A stretch of 64,000 nucleotides of DNA. Source: Azoarcus indigens (lineage in GTDB: Bacteria; Pseudomonadota; Gammaproteobacteria; Burkholderiales; Rhodocyclaceae). Position numbers and translations under genes: made by a program. Position 1 is the stretch's first letter, and every line of letters begins with the position of its first letter. Under the pieces are notes generated by a model. The model saw only the letters and a list, made by a program, of their open reading frames with translations. It ran no database searches and was not told the origin of the DNA. The stretch is taken from NCBI RefSeq assembly GCF_004361735.1, contig NZ_SNVV01000004.1, positions 186,001 through 250,000 on the forward strand, written 5' to 3'. Positions 7,676 through 16,472 of this stretch are shown here, one piece after another.

Positions 7676-9127
7676 TTACCGTCGCGCCCGCGGATTGAGC
7701 CGGCTCAGCAACAGGCCCAGCTCCGATTTCAGCGGGTGGTCGTGCATCTGGATGCCGATGAACCAACCCACGGCTGCCAGCGGCAGGGAGAGGGACAGGA
7801 TGAACAGCGCGGGCAGCGCCAGTCCGAGGAAATCGTCCGCGGCCAGCACCAGCGCTGGCCCGGCGAGGGACCACAGCACCAGGTAGTAGGAGCTGCGGGT
7901 GGCCCGCCACAGCTGGCCGGCGCTGACGTCGAAGACCACGTTCAGCGCCTTGAAGTACAGCAGCAGCTCGACGACGTAGGCCAGGCTGAAGGCCAGCACC
8001 ACGCCTTCCAGCGGCCACCACAGTGAAGATGCAAGCGCGGCCATGCGCACGCCCTGCAGCCACAGCTGGGCGCGCATGACCACGTCGACCTTGCCGACGG
8101 CGGTGAGCGAGGTGCTGACCATGGAGGTGGAGGTGGACAGCACCGCGAAGCCGCACAGCAGGGAGGCGAGCGGTGCCGCCCTTTCCCACTGGTGGCCGAA
8201 CAGGAAGAGGATCAGCGGTGACGCCAGCAGCGCCAGCAGCGCCAGCGCCGGCGCGGTGAAGGCGATCATGTAGGGCATGGAGCTGCAGTACATCTCGCCC
8301 GGATGGCCGCCCTCCCGCACCCGCTTGGCGAAGGAGGGGAAATAGACGCCGCGTACCAGCACGAAGAGCTGGCCCAGCGTCATCTTGCGCAGCGCGTCGG
8401 CGCGGCTGAAGAAGGCCACGTCAGCGAAGCCCAGGGTGCGGCCGAGGATGAGGTCGGGCGCGCTGGAGCCCAGCTCGGTGAGCAGCGAGCTAGTGCTGGC
8501 CATGGAGCCGAAGCGCACCACTTCCCCCAGGCCGCGGGTGGTGGGCAGCATGAAGATCTGGCCGCGGCGGATGAAGTTGAGCAGCACCACGTTGGCGACG
8601 TTGCCGGCGATCGCGCCCCAGGCCATGCTCAGGTAGCTCTCGCCCAGGTAGGCGGTGATGACGGTCACCGTGCTGGCCACCAGCGCATTGACGATGTTGA
8701 CCAGGGCGATCTTGTCGAACTGCAGCTCCCGCCGCAGCAGGGACAGCAGCGGCGAGCCGAAGGGCAGGATGACGAAGTTGATCGAGATGAGGCCGAGCAC
8801 GCCGGCCACGCCCGCGTTGTCGTAGAAGGCCGCGGCGGGATGGCGCAGCAGCAGCAGCAGCAGCGCGATGGTCCAGGAGATGGCCAGCGTCACCGTGAAG
8901 GCGGCGCGCAGCCGTTCGCGGGTGATCTCCTTGGCCTGGATCAGGAACTGGCCGACGCCGAATTCGCGGAAGACGTGGGCGAAGGCGAGGATGGAGGCGG
9001 CCACCGAGAAGATGCCGATCTCGCTCGGTGTCAGCAGCCGCGAGACGATGATGACGCTGGCGAAATTGATCGCGAAGGTGGAGAACTGGGAGAACGCGCT
9101 GATTCCCAGCGAACGGCGGATGCTCAT
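7676..9127 (-). CDS. Polysaccharide flippase (Wzx/MOP superfamily, PST type)
   Basis: The start is ATG 9127-9125, which overlaps the GT2 stop by 4 bases; a longer open frame reaching into the GT2 gene is not real. The 483-residue protein begins MSIRRSLGISAFSQFSTFAI. It is almost wholly hydrophobic, with about 12-14 membrane segments, and has the early LVSRLLTPSEIGIF-like motif (here IVSRLLTPSEIGIFSV) of the polysaccharide transporter branch of the MOP exporters. These proteins flip undecaprenyl-linked repeat units across the inner membrane for Wzy polymerisation. The local neighbours are glycosyltransferases, which fits. No Wzy polymerase is clearly seen in the window, although the GT39-like gene or genes left of position 1 could supply it. 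Confidence 0.88.
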   Translation of the reverse strand: MSIRRSLGISAFSQFSTFAINFASVIIVSRLLTPSEIGIFSVAASILAFAHVFREFGVGQFLIQAKEITRERLRAAFTVTLAISWTIALLLLLLRHPAAAFYDNAGVAGVLGLISINFVILPFGSPLLSLLRRELQFDKIALVNIVNALVASTVTVITAYLGESYLSMAWGAIAGNVANVVLLNFIRRGQIFMLPTTRGLGEVVRFGSMASTSSLLTELGSSAPDLILGRTLGFADVAFFSRADALRKMTLGQLFVLVRGVYFPSFAKRVREGGHPGEMYCSSMPYMIAFTAPALALLALLASPLILFLFGHQWERAAPLASLLCGFAVLSTSTSMVSTSLTAVGKVDVVMRAQLWLQGVRMAALASSLWWPLEGVVLAFSLAYVVELLLYFKALNVVFDVSAGQLWRATRSSYYLVLWSLAGPALVLAADDFLGLALPALFILSLSLPLAAVGWFIGIQMHDHPLKSELGLLLSRLNPRARR

Positions 9128-10077
9128 TGCGGACGTTGCGGTTCGCCGGCGGTCTTCTCGATGAAGTAGCGCGGGCGTTGCTTGGTTTCCAGGTAGATCT
9201 TGGCCAGGTACTCGCCGATGATGCCGACACACAGCAGCTGCACGCCGCCCAGCAGGTAGATGGGCACCACGGTGGACGCCCAGCCGGGCACCGCATGGTC
9301 GGAGAACAGTTTCACCCACAGCGCCCAGGCGGAGATGGCGAAGCTGCCCAGCGAGATCAGCAGGCCAAGGCCTGTGATCATGCGCAGCGGTGCCGCCGAG
9401 AAGGAAGTGATGCCCTGCCAGGCGAAGGCCAGCATCTTGCTCAGCGGGTACTTGGATTCGCCGGCGAAGCGTTCGGCGCGGTCGTAATACACCGTGGCGG
9501 AGGGAAAGCCCAGCTGCGGGATGATGCCGCGCAGGAAGAAGTTGCTCTCGCCATACTCGCGCAGCGCGCTGACGGCGCGCCGGCTGAGCAGGCGGTAGTC
9601 GGCGTGGTTGAAGACGATTTCCACCCCCATGCGCGCCAGCAGTTTGTAGTAGCCCTCGGCGCTGGCGCGCTTGAAGAAGGTGTCGGTTTCGCGGCGACGG
9701 CGCACGCCATAGACCACGTCCATGCCGGCGAGGTGGGCATCCACCATCTGGGCGATGGCTTCCAGGTCGTCCTGCAGGTCGGCGTCCACGCTGACCATGG
9801 CGTCGCCGTCGGCATGGAAGAGGCCGGCCAGCAAGGCGTTCTGGTGGCCGCGGTTGCGCGACAGCTTGATGCCGCGTATCCATTTCGATTGGGCGGAGCA
9901 CTCCTCGATCAGCGTCCACGTCCGGTCCTTGCTGCCGTCGTCCACCAGCAGCGCATGGCTGTCGGCGTCGATGCGGCCCTGGCTGCTCAGGCGCTCCAGC
10001 AGCTCGGCCAGGCGCTTGACGGTCTCGGGCAGGACCGCTTCCTCGTTGTAGCAGGGGACGACGATGGACAGTCTCAT
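9124..10077 (-). CDS. GT2 glycosyltransferase with two C-terminal membrane segments (GtrB/DPM1-like)
   Basis: The start is ATG 10077-10075 (overlapping the GtrA stop), giving 317 residues. The N-terminal GT-A domain has VVPCYNEEAVLPE, LLVDDGSKDRT and SVDADLQDD (the DXD-like metal site). After residue 230 there are two hydrophobic segments (MITGLGLLISLGSFAISAWA and VVPIYLLGGVQLLCVGIIGE), followed by EYLAKIYLETKQRPRY, the C-terminal signature of bactoprenol glucosyltransferase GtrB and its relatives. These enzymes put one sugar on undecaprenyl phosphate on the cytoplasmic face. Its direct GtrA partner is the next gene upstream. Together with the GT39-like gene they form a Gtr-type module for adding side sugars in the periplasm. 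Confidence 0.9.
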   Translation of the reverse strand: MRLSIVVPCYNEEAVLPETVKRLAELLERLSSQGRIDADSHALLVDDGSKDRTWTLIEECSAQSKWIRGIKLSRNRGHQNALLAGLFHADGDAMVSVDADLQDDLEAIAQMVDAHLAGMDVVYGVRRRRETDTFFKRASAEGYYKLLARMGVEIVFNHADYRLLSRRAVSALREYGESNFFLRGIIPQLGFPSATVYYDRAERFAGESKYPLSKMLAFAWQGITSFSAAPLRMITGLGLLISLGSFAISAWALWVKLFSDHAVPGWASTVVPIYLLGGVQLLCVGIIGEYLAKIYLETKQRPRYFIEKTAGEPQRPQ

Positions 10078-10481
10078 TGCAGCGCTTTTTCCTTGCTGGA
10101 CGAGGAGGCCGAGCTGGCGCGGAAGGTCCACAGCCGGTTCAGCAGGAAGTTCCAGACCAGCGTGCCCAGGGTGGCACCGAACTGGGCGGGGACCGGATGC
10201 AGCCCGAGCTGGGTGAGGCCGGCCAGGATGGCTGCATTGAGCGCCAGCCCCACTGCCGCGGTGGCGACGAAGCGAGGCAGGGCCTCGGCATGCCGCCGGC
10301 GAGAGGCGAAGGTGTAGCGCCGGTTGAGGTGGTAGTTGAAGCCGGCACTGATGATGAAGCCGGTGCTGCTGGCCGCCACCGGCGTCACCCCGAGCAGGAG
10401 CAATACCAAGTAGATGGCGTAGTGCAGCACGGTGGCGCCACCGCCGACGACGAGGAAGCGGAACAGCTGGCGGCGCAGCAT
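10074..10481 (-). CDS. GtrA-like membrane protein
   Basis: A 135-residue protein from ATG 10481-10479, within a longer open frame whose upstream part belongs to another gene. It begins MLRRQLFRFLVVGGGATVLH and has four hydrophobic segments, with the conserved SAGFNYHLNRRYTF and VWNFLLNRLWTF blocks. These 'N-x-x-L-N-R-x-[WY]-x-F' motifs are typical of the GtrA family, which is thought to flip bactoprenyl-phosphate-linked sugars. The start overlaps the upstream GT39-like stop by one base (TGATG) and the end overlaps the GtrB-like start by 4 bases. The small size and four-segment layout match the family. Confidence 0.9.
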   Translation of the reverse strand: MLRRQLFRFLVVGGGATVLHYAIYLVLLLLGVTPVAASSTGFIISAGFNYHLNRRYTFASRRRHAEALPRFVATAAVGLALNAAILAGLTQLGLHPVPAQFGATLGTLVWNFLLNRLWTFRASSASSSSKEKALQ

Positions 10482-11965
10482 CAACGAGCGTCCCGGCGGC
10501 CCAGGTGCGCGAGGTAGCTGCCCAGCAGCACCGGCAGCACCCACAGCATGGGCACGTGGTACTTGCCGGCGCTCTCGAACACGCTGTGCAGCGTGAAGAG
10601 GTAGAGCCACAGCCACAATGGCAGCCTTGCCAGCGCGGGGAAGGCATTCGCGCGATTGCGCAGGGCCAGCGCCGCGGCGACCAGCACCGCCCACATCGCC
10701 AGCCACCAGGCATTCGCCAGCGCTTTCAGCGCGGCGTACAGGCGGTCGTCATCGCTGGCGCCGCCTACCTTGAAGGTGCCGTAGACCCCGGCGGCATCGT
10801 CGCCCATGAAGCGGGCCTGCTTTTCCGGGATCAGCGCGGCGAAGTCCGCCGGGGCCGATTTGATCCACTCCATCGCCAGGCGCTTGCCTTCACGGTCGCG
10901 CTCCAGTTCGCCGAGGCTCCCGAGGTCGACCTCGCCGCGCTTGGTGTAGCCGCCAGTGGCCTGCGGGTTGTTGGCGCGATAGAAGTTGTCGCCGCCATTG
11001 GTGGAGACGAGCACGAACTGGCCGAACACCTGGTAGTTGCGCAGCGTCCACGGCGCGATGGCCAGCGCGGCGCCCAGGCCGAGCAGCAGGCACAGCAGCA
11101 GCGCCCGCGCGGTGGGGCGCAGGCCGACCAGCAGCAGTATCCAGAAGGTCGGCAGCAGGAACTGCAGCGCCGGCTGCACCAGCACGCAGGCGCCCAGCAT
11201 CAGGCCGGCCGGAACGGCGTGCCAGCTCCGGCCGGCGCCGCGCAGGGCGCCGACGATGACGAGGCATACCCAGGGCAGCAGCGCGACCACCACCATTTCC
11301 TTCTCGGGCGTGGCGGTGTTGGTGAGCAGATTCGGCCAGATGGCGAACAGCAGCGCCGCCAGCCGGCCGGCCGCGGTGCCGCCGAGCTGGCCGGCAAGCC
11401 GGCCCACACCCCAGCAGGCGACGACGAAAAGCACCAGGTTGGAGACCAGCCAGGCGGCCTTGCCGGTGCCCAGCATGCTCATCCAGGCGGCCAGGAACAG
11501 CGGGTAGCCCACCGGCCAGTAGGCGCTGGTGCCGGAAATCTCGTAGGGCTGGCCTTCGACCAGCTGACGGGCGAGGGCGGTGTAGATGGCGCCGTCCGAA
11601 CCGGGCTCAGCGGGGAAGAGCAGCATCCAGCCCAGGCGCAGCAGCAGACCCAGCGCCAGGATGGCAGGCAGGGACAGGCGGGTGCAGCGCTCTGTCAGGC
11701 AGGCGGAGCAGGCCGGCAAGCGCCGCGCCAGCCACAGCACGAACACCGCGAACACCAGCGTGCAGGCGCCGGCCACCGCCGCCATGCGCGGCCCGCTCCA
11801 GCTGGTGGTGAGCCGCAGCGTCAGCAGCGGCGTGGCATAGGCCGCCAGCAGCGCCAGCGCGAACAGCGGGAGATCCAGCCAGCGGCCTGCGATCAAGGGC
11901 TGGACGGCGGCGCGGAAACTGCCCGTGTGCGGTTCCGGGGCGAGCGCGGTCGCGGGCGTGCTCAT
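10481..11965 (-). CDS. GT39/ArnT-like integral membrane glycosyltransferase
   Basis: A 494-residue polytopic protein with about 11-12 hydrophobic segments. It has a periplasmic-loop acidic motif EPGSDGAIYTALARQL, the place where PMT/ArnT/GtrC-type GT-C enzymes carry their catalytic Asp, followed by SAYWPVGYPLFLA. GT-C enzymes use a polyprenyl-phosphate sugar donor in the periplasm. Being directly upstream of GtrA and GtrB-like genes, it is the likely transferase that uses the flipped donor to decorate the growing polysaccharide (GtrC role). The end touches GtrA by one base. It is less likely a Wzy polymerase, since the early loop motif is that of GT39-like proteins. Confidence 0.8.
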   Translation of the reverse strand: MSTPATALAPEPHTGSFRAAVQPLIAGRWLDLPLFALALLAAYATPLLTLRLTTSWSGPRMAAVAGACTLVFAVFVLWLARRLPACSACLTERCTRLSLPAILALGLLLRLGWMLLFPAEPGSDGAIYTALARQLVEGQPYEISGTSAYWPVGYPLFLAAWMSMLGTGKAAWLVSNLVLFVVACWGVGRLAGQLGGTAAGRLAALLFAIWPNLLTNTATPEKEMVVVALLPWVCLVIVGALRGAGRSWHAVPAGLMLGACVLVQPALQFLLPTFWILLLVGLRPTARALLLCLLLGLGAALAIAPWTLRNYQVFGQFVLVSTNGGDNFYRANNPQATGGYTKRGEVDLGSLGELERDREGKRLAMEWIKSAPADFAALIPEKQARFMGDDAAGVYGTFKVGGASDDDRLYAALKALANAWWLAMWAVLVAAALALRNRANAFPALARLPLWLWLYLFTLHSVFESAGKYHVPMLWVLPVLLGSYLAHLGRRDAR

Positions 11966-11978
11966 CGGTCGCTGCGAT

Positions 11979-13223
11979 TCAGACCAGCACCTCGACCACC
12001 GCCGGGTGGCCGAGGAAGGCTTGCGGACTGGCGCTGGCGCCGTAGGCGCCGGACTGGAAGACAGCGATCAGGTCGCCGGGGCCGGCGCAGGCCAGCTCCA
12101 TGCGGTCGGCCAGCAGGTCCAGCGGGGTGCACAGCGGGCCGACCACCGAGACGGTCTCGGTGGGGCCGTCCGCGCTGCGGGTGCCGACGGCCACCGGGTA
12201 GTTCTTGCGGATCACCTGGCCGAAGTTGCCGGAGGCGGAAAGGTGGTGGTGCAGGCCGCCGTCGGTGACCAGGTAGACCTGGCCGCGCGACACCTTGCGA
12301 TCCACCACCCGGCTCACATAGACGCCGGCTTCGCCCACCAGGTAGCGACCGAGCTCGATCACCAGCTCGGCTTCCGGCAGCTCGGCCGCCGCCCGCTCGG
12401 CGAGCTGGGTGAGGTTGGCGGCGATCGGCGCCAGGTCCAGCGCCTGTTCGCCGGGGAAGTAGGGAATGCCGAAGCCGCCGCCGAGGTTGAGGAAGCGCAC
12501 CGGCGAAGGCGCATCGGCGGCCAGGCGCAGCGCCAGCTCGTAGCACTTGCACTGGGCCTCGACGATGGCCTCGGCCTTGAGGTTCTGCGAGCCGGCGAAG
12601 AGGTGGAAGCCTTCGAAGGCGAGGCCGGCCTTGCCAATGGCGGCGAGCAGGGCGGGCACTTCCTCCGCGTCCACGCCGAACTGCTTGGGGCCGCCGCCCA
12701 TCTTCATGCCGGAGCTCTTCAGTTCGAAGTCCGGATTCACCCGCACGGCCACCCGCGCCGGCCAGCCGGTGTCGGCGCAGAGCGCGGCCAGCTGGTCCAC
12801 TTCGCGGAAGGACTCGATGTTGATCAGGATGCCGGCGGCGATGGCCTGGCGCAGCTCGGCGGTCTGCTTGCCGGGGCCGGCGAAGCTGATTTCCCGCGGA
12901 TCGCCGCCGGCGTCCAGCGCGATCTTCAATTCGCCGCCGGAGGCGACGTCCAGCCCATCGACCAGTCGCGCCATATGGCCGACCACCGCCGGCATCGGGT
13001 TGGCCTTGATGGCGTAGTGCAGCTTGATCGCCTGCGGCAGCGCGGCGCGCAGTTCGGCGACACGGGCGTCCAGCAGGCCGCGGTCGTAGGCGTAGAAGGG
13101 CGTGCGGCCGACTCGGTCGGCCAGGCGCGCCAGCGGGATGCCGCCGACGGTGAGCTGGCCTTCCCGCTCGGGGAAGCCGCTGCGCGGCGCGTGGCGGGGT
13201 GGCGTGCGGACGGCGTCGTTCAT
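11979..13223 (-). CDS. PLP-dependent decarboxylase, exosortase A system-associated
   Basis: The start is ATG 13223-13221, overlapping the acyl-CoA ligase stop by 4 bases; 414 residues. It is a fold type III decarboxylase of the diaminopimelate/ornithine decarboxylase superfamily. The PLP lysine is K73 in LHYAIKANP. Other marks are HLFAGSQNL, LNLGGGFGIPY (phosphate grip, near residue 250) and ELGRYLVGEAG. A subfamily with exactly this neighbourhood (ligase, ACP, two hydrolases) is known from exosortase A loci. The substrate is unknown. The link to an ACP suggests that it acts on a carrier-bound amino acid, as BtrK does in butirosin biosynthesis, rather than making lysine. It is the last gene of the ligase-decarboxylase pair. 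Confidence 0.9.
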   Translation of the reverse strand: MNDAVRTPPRHAPRSGFPEREGQLTVGGIPLARLADRVGRTPFYAYDRGLLDARVAELRAALPQAIKLHYAIKANPMPAVVGHMARLVDGLDVASGGELKIALDAGGDPREISFAGPGKQTAELRQAIAAGILINIESFREVDQLAALCADTGWPARVAVRVNPDFELKSSGMKMGGGPKQFGVDAEEVPALLAAIGKAGLAFEGFHLFAGSQNLKAEAIVEAQCKCYELALRLAADAPSPVRFLNLGGGFGIPYFPGEQALDLAPIAANLTQLAERAAAELPEAELVIELGRYLVGEAGVYVSRVVDRKVSRGQVYLVTDGGLHHHLSASGNFGQVIRKNYPVAVGTRSADGPTETVSVVGPLCTPLDLLADRMELACAGPGDLIAVFQSGAYGASASPQAFLGHPAVVEVLV

Positions 13224-14818
13224 GCGCGGGATTCCGGAGCGTAGGTGGCGGACAGGGCCTTGCGGTCTATCTTGCCGTTGGGGTTGCGCGGCAGCGGGCC
13301 AGCGTGGACGGTGATCGCCGCCGGCACCATGTAGGCCGGCATGCGGGCGCGGCAGGCGGCCAGCAGTTCGGCCGGCTCCAGGCTGCCATCCTGCGGCGGC
13401 GTGGCGACCACGTGGATGGCCTGGCCCAGGGTGTCGTGGGCGACGCCGAAGGCAGCGCATTCGCCCACCAGCCGGGTGGCGTAGAGGATTTCCTCGACCT
13501 CTGTGGGGCTGACGCGGTAGCCGGAGGTCTTGATCATCTCGTCGCGGCGGCCGATGAAGTAGAGGTAGCCCTCGTCGTCCATGCGCACGGTGTCGCCGGA
13601 GAACACCGCGATCTCCGGCAGCACCAGCCCGGCTTCGCGGCCGGGGGCCTTGCCCGGCAGCGGCTTGAAGCGCTCGGCGGTCTTCTCGGCGTCGTTCCAG
13701 TAGCCCATCGCCACCAGCGCGCCGCGCTGCACCAGTTCGCCGGGCTCGTTGGGCGCGCAGGGCGAGCCGTCCTCGCGCAGCACCATCACCTCGGCGTTGG
13801 GAATGGCTTTGCCGATGGAGTCCGGCCGGCGGTCGACTTCGGCGGGCGGCAGGAAGGTGGCGCGGAAGGCTTCGGTGAGGCCGTACATCAGGAAGGGACG
13901 GGTGCGGGGGAAGTGTTCCCGCAGCCGGGTCAGCGTCTCCAGCGGCATGCGGCCGCCGGTGTTGGCGATGTAGCGCAGATGTCCGGTGACGGTCTCTGGC
14001 CATTTCAGCTGGGCGAGTTGTATCCACAGCGGCGGCACCGCGGTGAGGCCGGTGACCTGCTCGCGCACGACCGCGTTGAGCACGTCGCGCGGCATCAGGT
14101 AGTTCAGCAGCACCACGCGGGCGCCGCTGTGGAAGGCGGTGGTGAGCTGGGAGAAGCCGGCGTCGAAGGACAGCGGCAGCGCGGCCAGCAGGGTGTCCTC
14201 GGCGCAGTTCTCCAGGTAGCTGGCAACGCTCTTGGCGCCGGTGACCATGTTGCGGTGGGACAGCACCACGCCCTTCGGGCGGCCGGTGCTGCCGGAGGTG
14301 TAGAGGATGGCCGCCATGTCGGTGTCGATGACGCGGTGGCCGGCCGACGGCGCGCTGCCGGCGAGGTCGTCCCAGCGATGCACCGAGGCGCCGGCCACTT
14401 CCGGCAGCGCTTCCGGATTGCCGGTGAGCACGACGTGGCGCAGGTCGTGGCAGTCGGCCAGCACGGAAGCGAGGGCATCCAGCCGTTCCGGCGAGGTCAC
14501 CAGGACGCGGACGTTGCAGTCGCGCAGGATGTAGCCCACCTGGTCCGGCTTGAGGATGGGATTCACCGGCACGAAGACGCCGCCGGCGGCGCTGGTGCCG
14601 AAGGTGGCGACGACGTTGGCGATGCTCTTGTCGAGGAAGATGCCGACGCGTTCGCCACGGTCCAGGTGCAGCCCGAGCAGGCCGCCGGCGAAGGCGGCGA
14701 TGCGGGCGGCGAGTTCGGCGTAGGGCAGGTGTTCCGCCGCGGCCGTCAGCGCGACGCGCTCGGGGGCGCGGGCGGCGGAATCGGCGACGAGATGGTGAAG
14801 CAGGTAGGTAGCGTTCAT
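13220..14818 (-). CDS. Acyl-CoA ligase (AMP-forming), exosortase A system-associated
   Basis: A 532-residue protein from ATG 14818-14816. It is a member of the adenylate-forming ANL superfamily. Seen motifs: ATP-binding YTSGSTGRPKG (residues 173-183), MYGLTEAF, hinge-region FIGRRDEMIKTSGYRVSP, and the C-terminal catalytic lysine in NPNGKIDRK (K516). It activates a carboxylic acid as acyl-AMP and passes it to a thiol, here probably the phosphopantetheine of the ACP at 16219. The family is characteristic of exosortase A exopolysaccharide loci. The end overlaps the decarboxylase start (ATGA), so the two are translationally coupled. The substrate acid is not known. Confidence 0.92.
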   Translation of the reverse strand: MNATYLLHHLVADSAARAPERVALTAAAEHLPYAELAARIAAFAGGLLGLHLDRGERVGIFLDKSIANVVATFGTSAAGGVFVPVNPILKPDQVGYILRDCNVRVLVTSPERLDALASVLADCHDLRHVVLTGNPEALPEVAGASVHRWDDLAGSAPSAGHRVIDTDMAAILYTSGSTGRPKGVVLSHRNMVTGAKSVASYLENCAEDTLLAALPLSFDAGFSQLTTAFHSGARVVLLNYLMPRDVLNAVVREQVTGLTAVPPLWIQLAQLKWPETVTGHLRYIANTGGRMPLETLTRLREHFPRTRPFLMYGLTEAFRATFLPPAEVDRRPDSIGKAIPNAEVMVLREDGSPCAPNEPGELVQRGALVAMGYWNDAEKTAERFKPLPGKAPGREAGLVLPEIAVFSGDTVRMDDEGYLYFIGRRDEMIKTSGYRVSPTEVEEILYATRLVGECAAFGVAHDTLGQAIHVVATPPQDGSLEPAELLAACRARMPAYMVPAAITVHAGPLPRNPNGKIDRKALSATYAPESRA

Positions 14819-14937
14819 CGGCGTCTTGGGCGGGGCATGCTGTCTACATGGCGGGCGCAAGTCTATACGAATGTGGATGCCGCTTTTGCGACATCCTTCT
14901 CCGCCGCGCCCATTCAGGGATGGGGGAAGCTCGGGGC

Positions 14938-16107
14938 TCAGCCTCTGCGCAAGGCCAGCCGGCCGGCCTTGCGCGCGGCCCGTAACGGCAGGGCGCCGAG
15001 GAAGCGGCCGAGGGCGAGGAGGAAGGGCTGGGGATCGGACAGGCTGGCGAACAGGCCGCGCACGCCGCGGGCGAGCAGGAAGCCCGGCTGGCGGGCGGCG
15101 AGCCAGAGCAGGGCGCCGGGGTCGCGCTCGCCGTTCATCCACACGCGGCGGTCCTGCTGGATGGCGGTGGGCAGCGGCAGTCCGGCCTGGTGGCAGTACT
15201 CGATCAGCGGCAGGTTGACGCCGTTGGCGACGCAGAGGTCGGCCCAGAAGTCGGTGCGGCCCACGGTCGGTTCGATGACCCACTGGGTGCCGTCCGGTGC
15301 CTGCTTGAGCTCCAGCGACACCGGGCCGGAGAACTCCAGCCCGTCGAAGAAGCGCAGCGCGAGGCGGTGAATGTCGTCGTCCACAGCGGAGACCGCGAGC
15401 GTGGTATGGCCCATTGGCCGGGAGCGCAGCTTGCGGCCTTCGAAGCGGGCGAGCGGCTTGCCGTGGTCCAGATAGAGCGCGCCGAAGCGGATGGCTTCGT
15501 CACCGCCGGGAATGAACTCCTGCACGATCACCGGCAGGCTGCCGCTGATGCGGCCGCGCGCGGCTGCCAGCGCCTCGGCGCTGTCGGCCACTACCGTCTT
15601 GAAGGCGGACACCGGCCGCGTCGGCTTGGCGATCACCGGGAAACGCAGGCCGGCCAGGTGCTCGTCGATGCGTTCCAGGTCTTCCAGCACCACGGTGCGG
15701 GGATAGTTGTGTCCGGTTTCGCGGCAGCGCCGCTCTATGCTGTCCTTGCCCAACAGGGGCAGCAAGCGCTCGGCGGCATCTCCCCAGGCCAGTTTGTAGT
15801 GCGGCAGGATGCGGCCGACATGGCGACCCACCGTCTCCACCATGCGGTCGCTGGTCAGCAGCAGCACGGGTTTGGGCGAGGCGGGAAGCTCTGCAGCGAG
15901 GGCAATGAGTGAATCGATCAGCCCTTCGCGGTTGATGTCCGGCACAATTCGTACTTTGGCGCAGCGGGTGCGCACCCCGGGAAGCCGGGTGTCCGCCTCC
16001 AGCGCGATGACTGGAACGCCGTTGCGGTGCAGCGCGCGGACGATGCCGAGGCCGTGGCCGCAAAGCCCCACGACGATGGCTGCAGGGCGATCCAGGGAAG
16101 GCGTCAT
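14938..16107 (-). CDS. ATP-grasp domain protein, first gene of the minus-strand train
   Basis: A protein of 389 residues from ATG 16107 (MTPSLDRPAAIVVGLCGHG). An in-frame GTG at 16131 would add eight residues, and neither start has a strong ribosome site. An N-terminal Rossmann domain is followed by an ATP-grasp core: FPVIAKPTRPVSAFKT (ATP-binding lysine), IVQEFIPGGDEAIRFG, VSLELKQAP and WVIEPTVGRTDFW (metal-binding Glu). It should ligate a carboxylate to an amine or thiol with ATP. It is divergent from the ACP gene across a 111-base promoter region. In butirosin synthesis an ATP-grasp enzyme (BtrJ) loads glutamate on an ACP, so loading the nearby ACP is a testable inference. The C-terminus is basic (AARKAGRLALRRG). 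Confidence 0.85.
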   Translation of the reverse strand: MTPSLDRPAAIVVGLCGHGLGIVRALHRNGVPVIALEADTRLPGVRTRCAKVRIVPDINREGLIDSLIALAAELPASPKPVLLLTSDRMVETVGRHVGRILPHYKLAWGDAAERLLPLLGKDSIERRCRETGHNYPRTVVLEDLERIDEHLAGLRFPVIAKPTRPVSAFKTVVADSAEALAAARGRISGSLPVIVQEFIPGGDEAIRFGALYLDHGKPLARFEGRKLRSRPMGHTTLAVSAVDDDIHRLALRFFDGLEFSGPVSLELKQAPDGTQWVIEPTVGRTDFWADLCVANGVNLPLIEYCHQAGLPLPTAIQQDRRVWMNGERDPGALLWLAARQPGFLLARGVRGLFASLSDPQPFLLALGRFLGALPLRAARKAGRLALRRG

Positions 16108-16166
16108 GACGTTGGCGGAGTGTTGGACCACCGCATTTTGTCACGAGAACGGGCTTCCCGCTTACA

Positions 16167-16172
16167 TATAAT
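16167..16172 (+). promoter_or_regulatory. Perfect -10 box (TATAAT) for the ACP operon
   Basis: A TATAAT hexamer lies 47 bases before the ACP TTG start, which puts a start site near 16179. No good -35 box sits at 16-18 bases; the best TTGTCA (16138-16143) is 23 bases away, so an activator may be needed. The same AT-rich patch read on the minus strand gives TTATAT (16171-16166), usable for the divergent ATP-grasp gene. Confidence 0.5.
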
Positions 16173-16218
16173 CCCGGTTCTGCGGAGACAGTACCGGTCT
16201 TCAGCCTGGAGATTGATT

Positions 16219-16467
16219 TTGGACGTGTTCAAGGAAGTAATCGCCATTCTCGACGACGTGCTCAGCCTGCAGGGGCGGGCGGCGTCGATGACGGCGGAAA
16301 CCCCGCTGCTGGGCGCGGTGCCCGAACTGGATTCGATGGCGGTGGTGGGCATCATCGGGGCGCTGGAGGAGCGCTTCGAAATCGTCTTCGACGACGATGA
16401 AATCGACGGCCAGACCTTCGCCACCGTGGGTTCCCTGGTGGCCGCCGTGGCCGGCAAGCTGGGCTGA
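16219..16467 (+). CDS. Acyl carrier protein of the exosortase A locus
   Basis: An 82-residue protein from a TTG start at 16219, chosen because GGAG at 16208-16211 is 7 bases away; ATG starts upstream would read through the promoter. It is acidic and helical in character, with the phosphopantetheine attachment serine S39 in ELDSMAVVG, followed by ALEERFEIVFDDDEI. This pattern is that of the ACP which always travels with the two exosortase A hydrolases. It should carry an acyl or aminoacyl thioester between the ligase/ATP-grasp enzymes, the PLP decarboxylase and a transferase. A phosphopantetheinyl transferase is needed from elsewhere. The gene is first in a plus-strand operon, 5 bases before hydrolase 2. 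Confidence 0.93.
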   Translation: MDVFKEVIAILDDVLSLQGRAASMTAETPLLGAVPELDSMAVVGIIGALEERFEIVFDDDEIDGQTFATVGSLVAAVAGKLG

Positions 16468-16472
16468 AGTCC

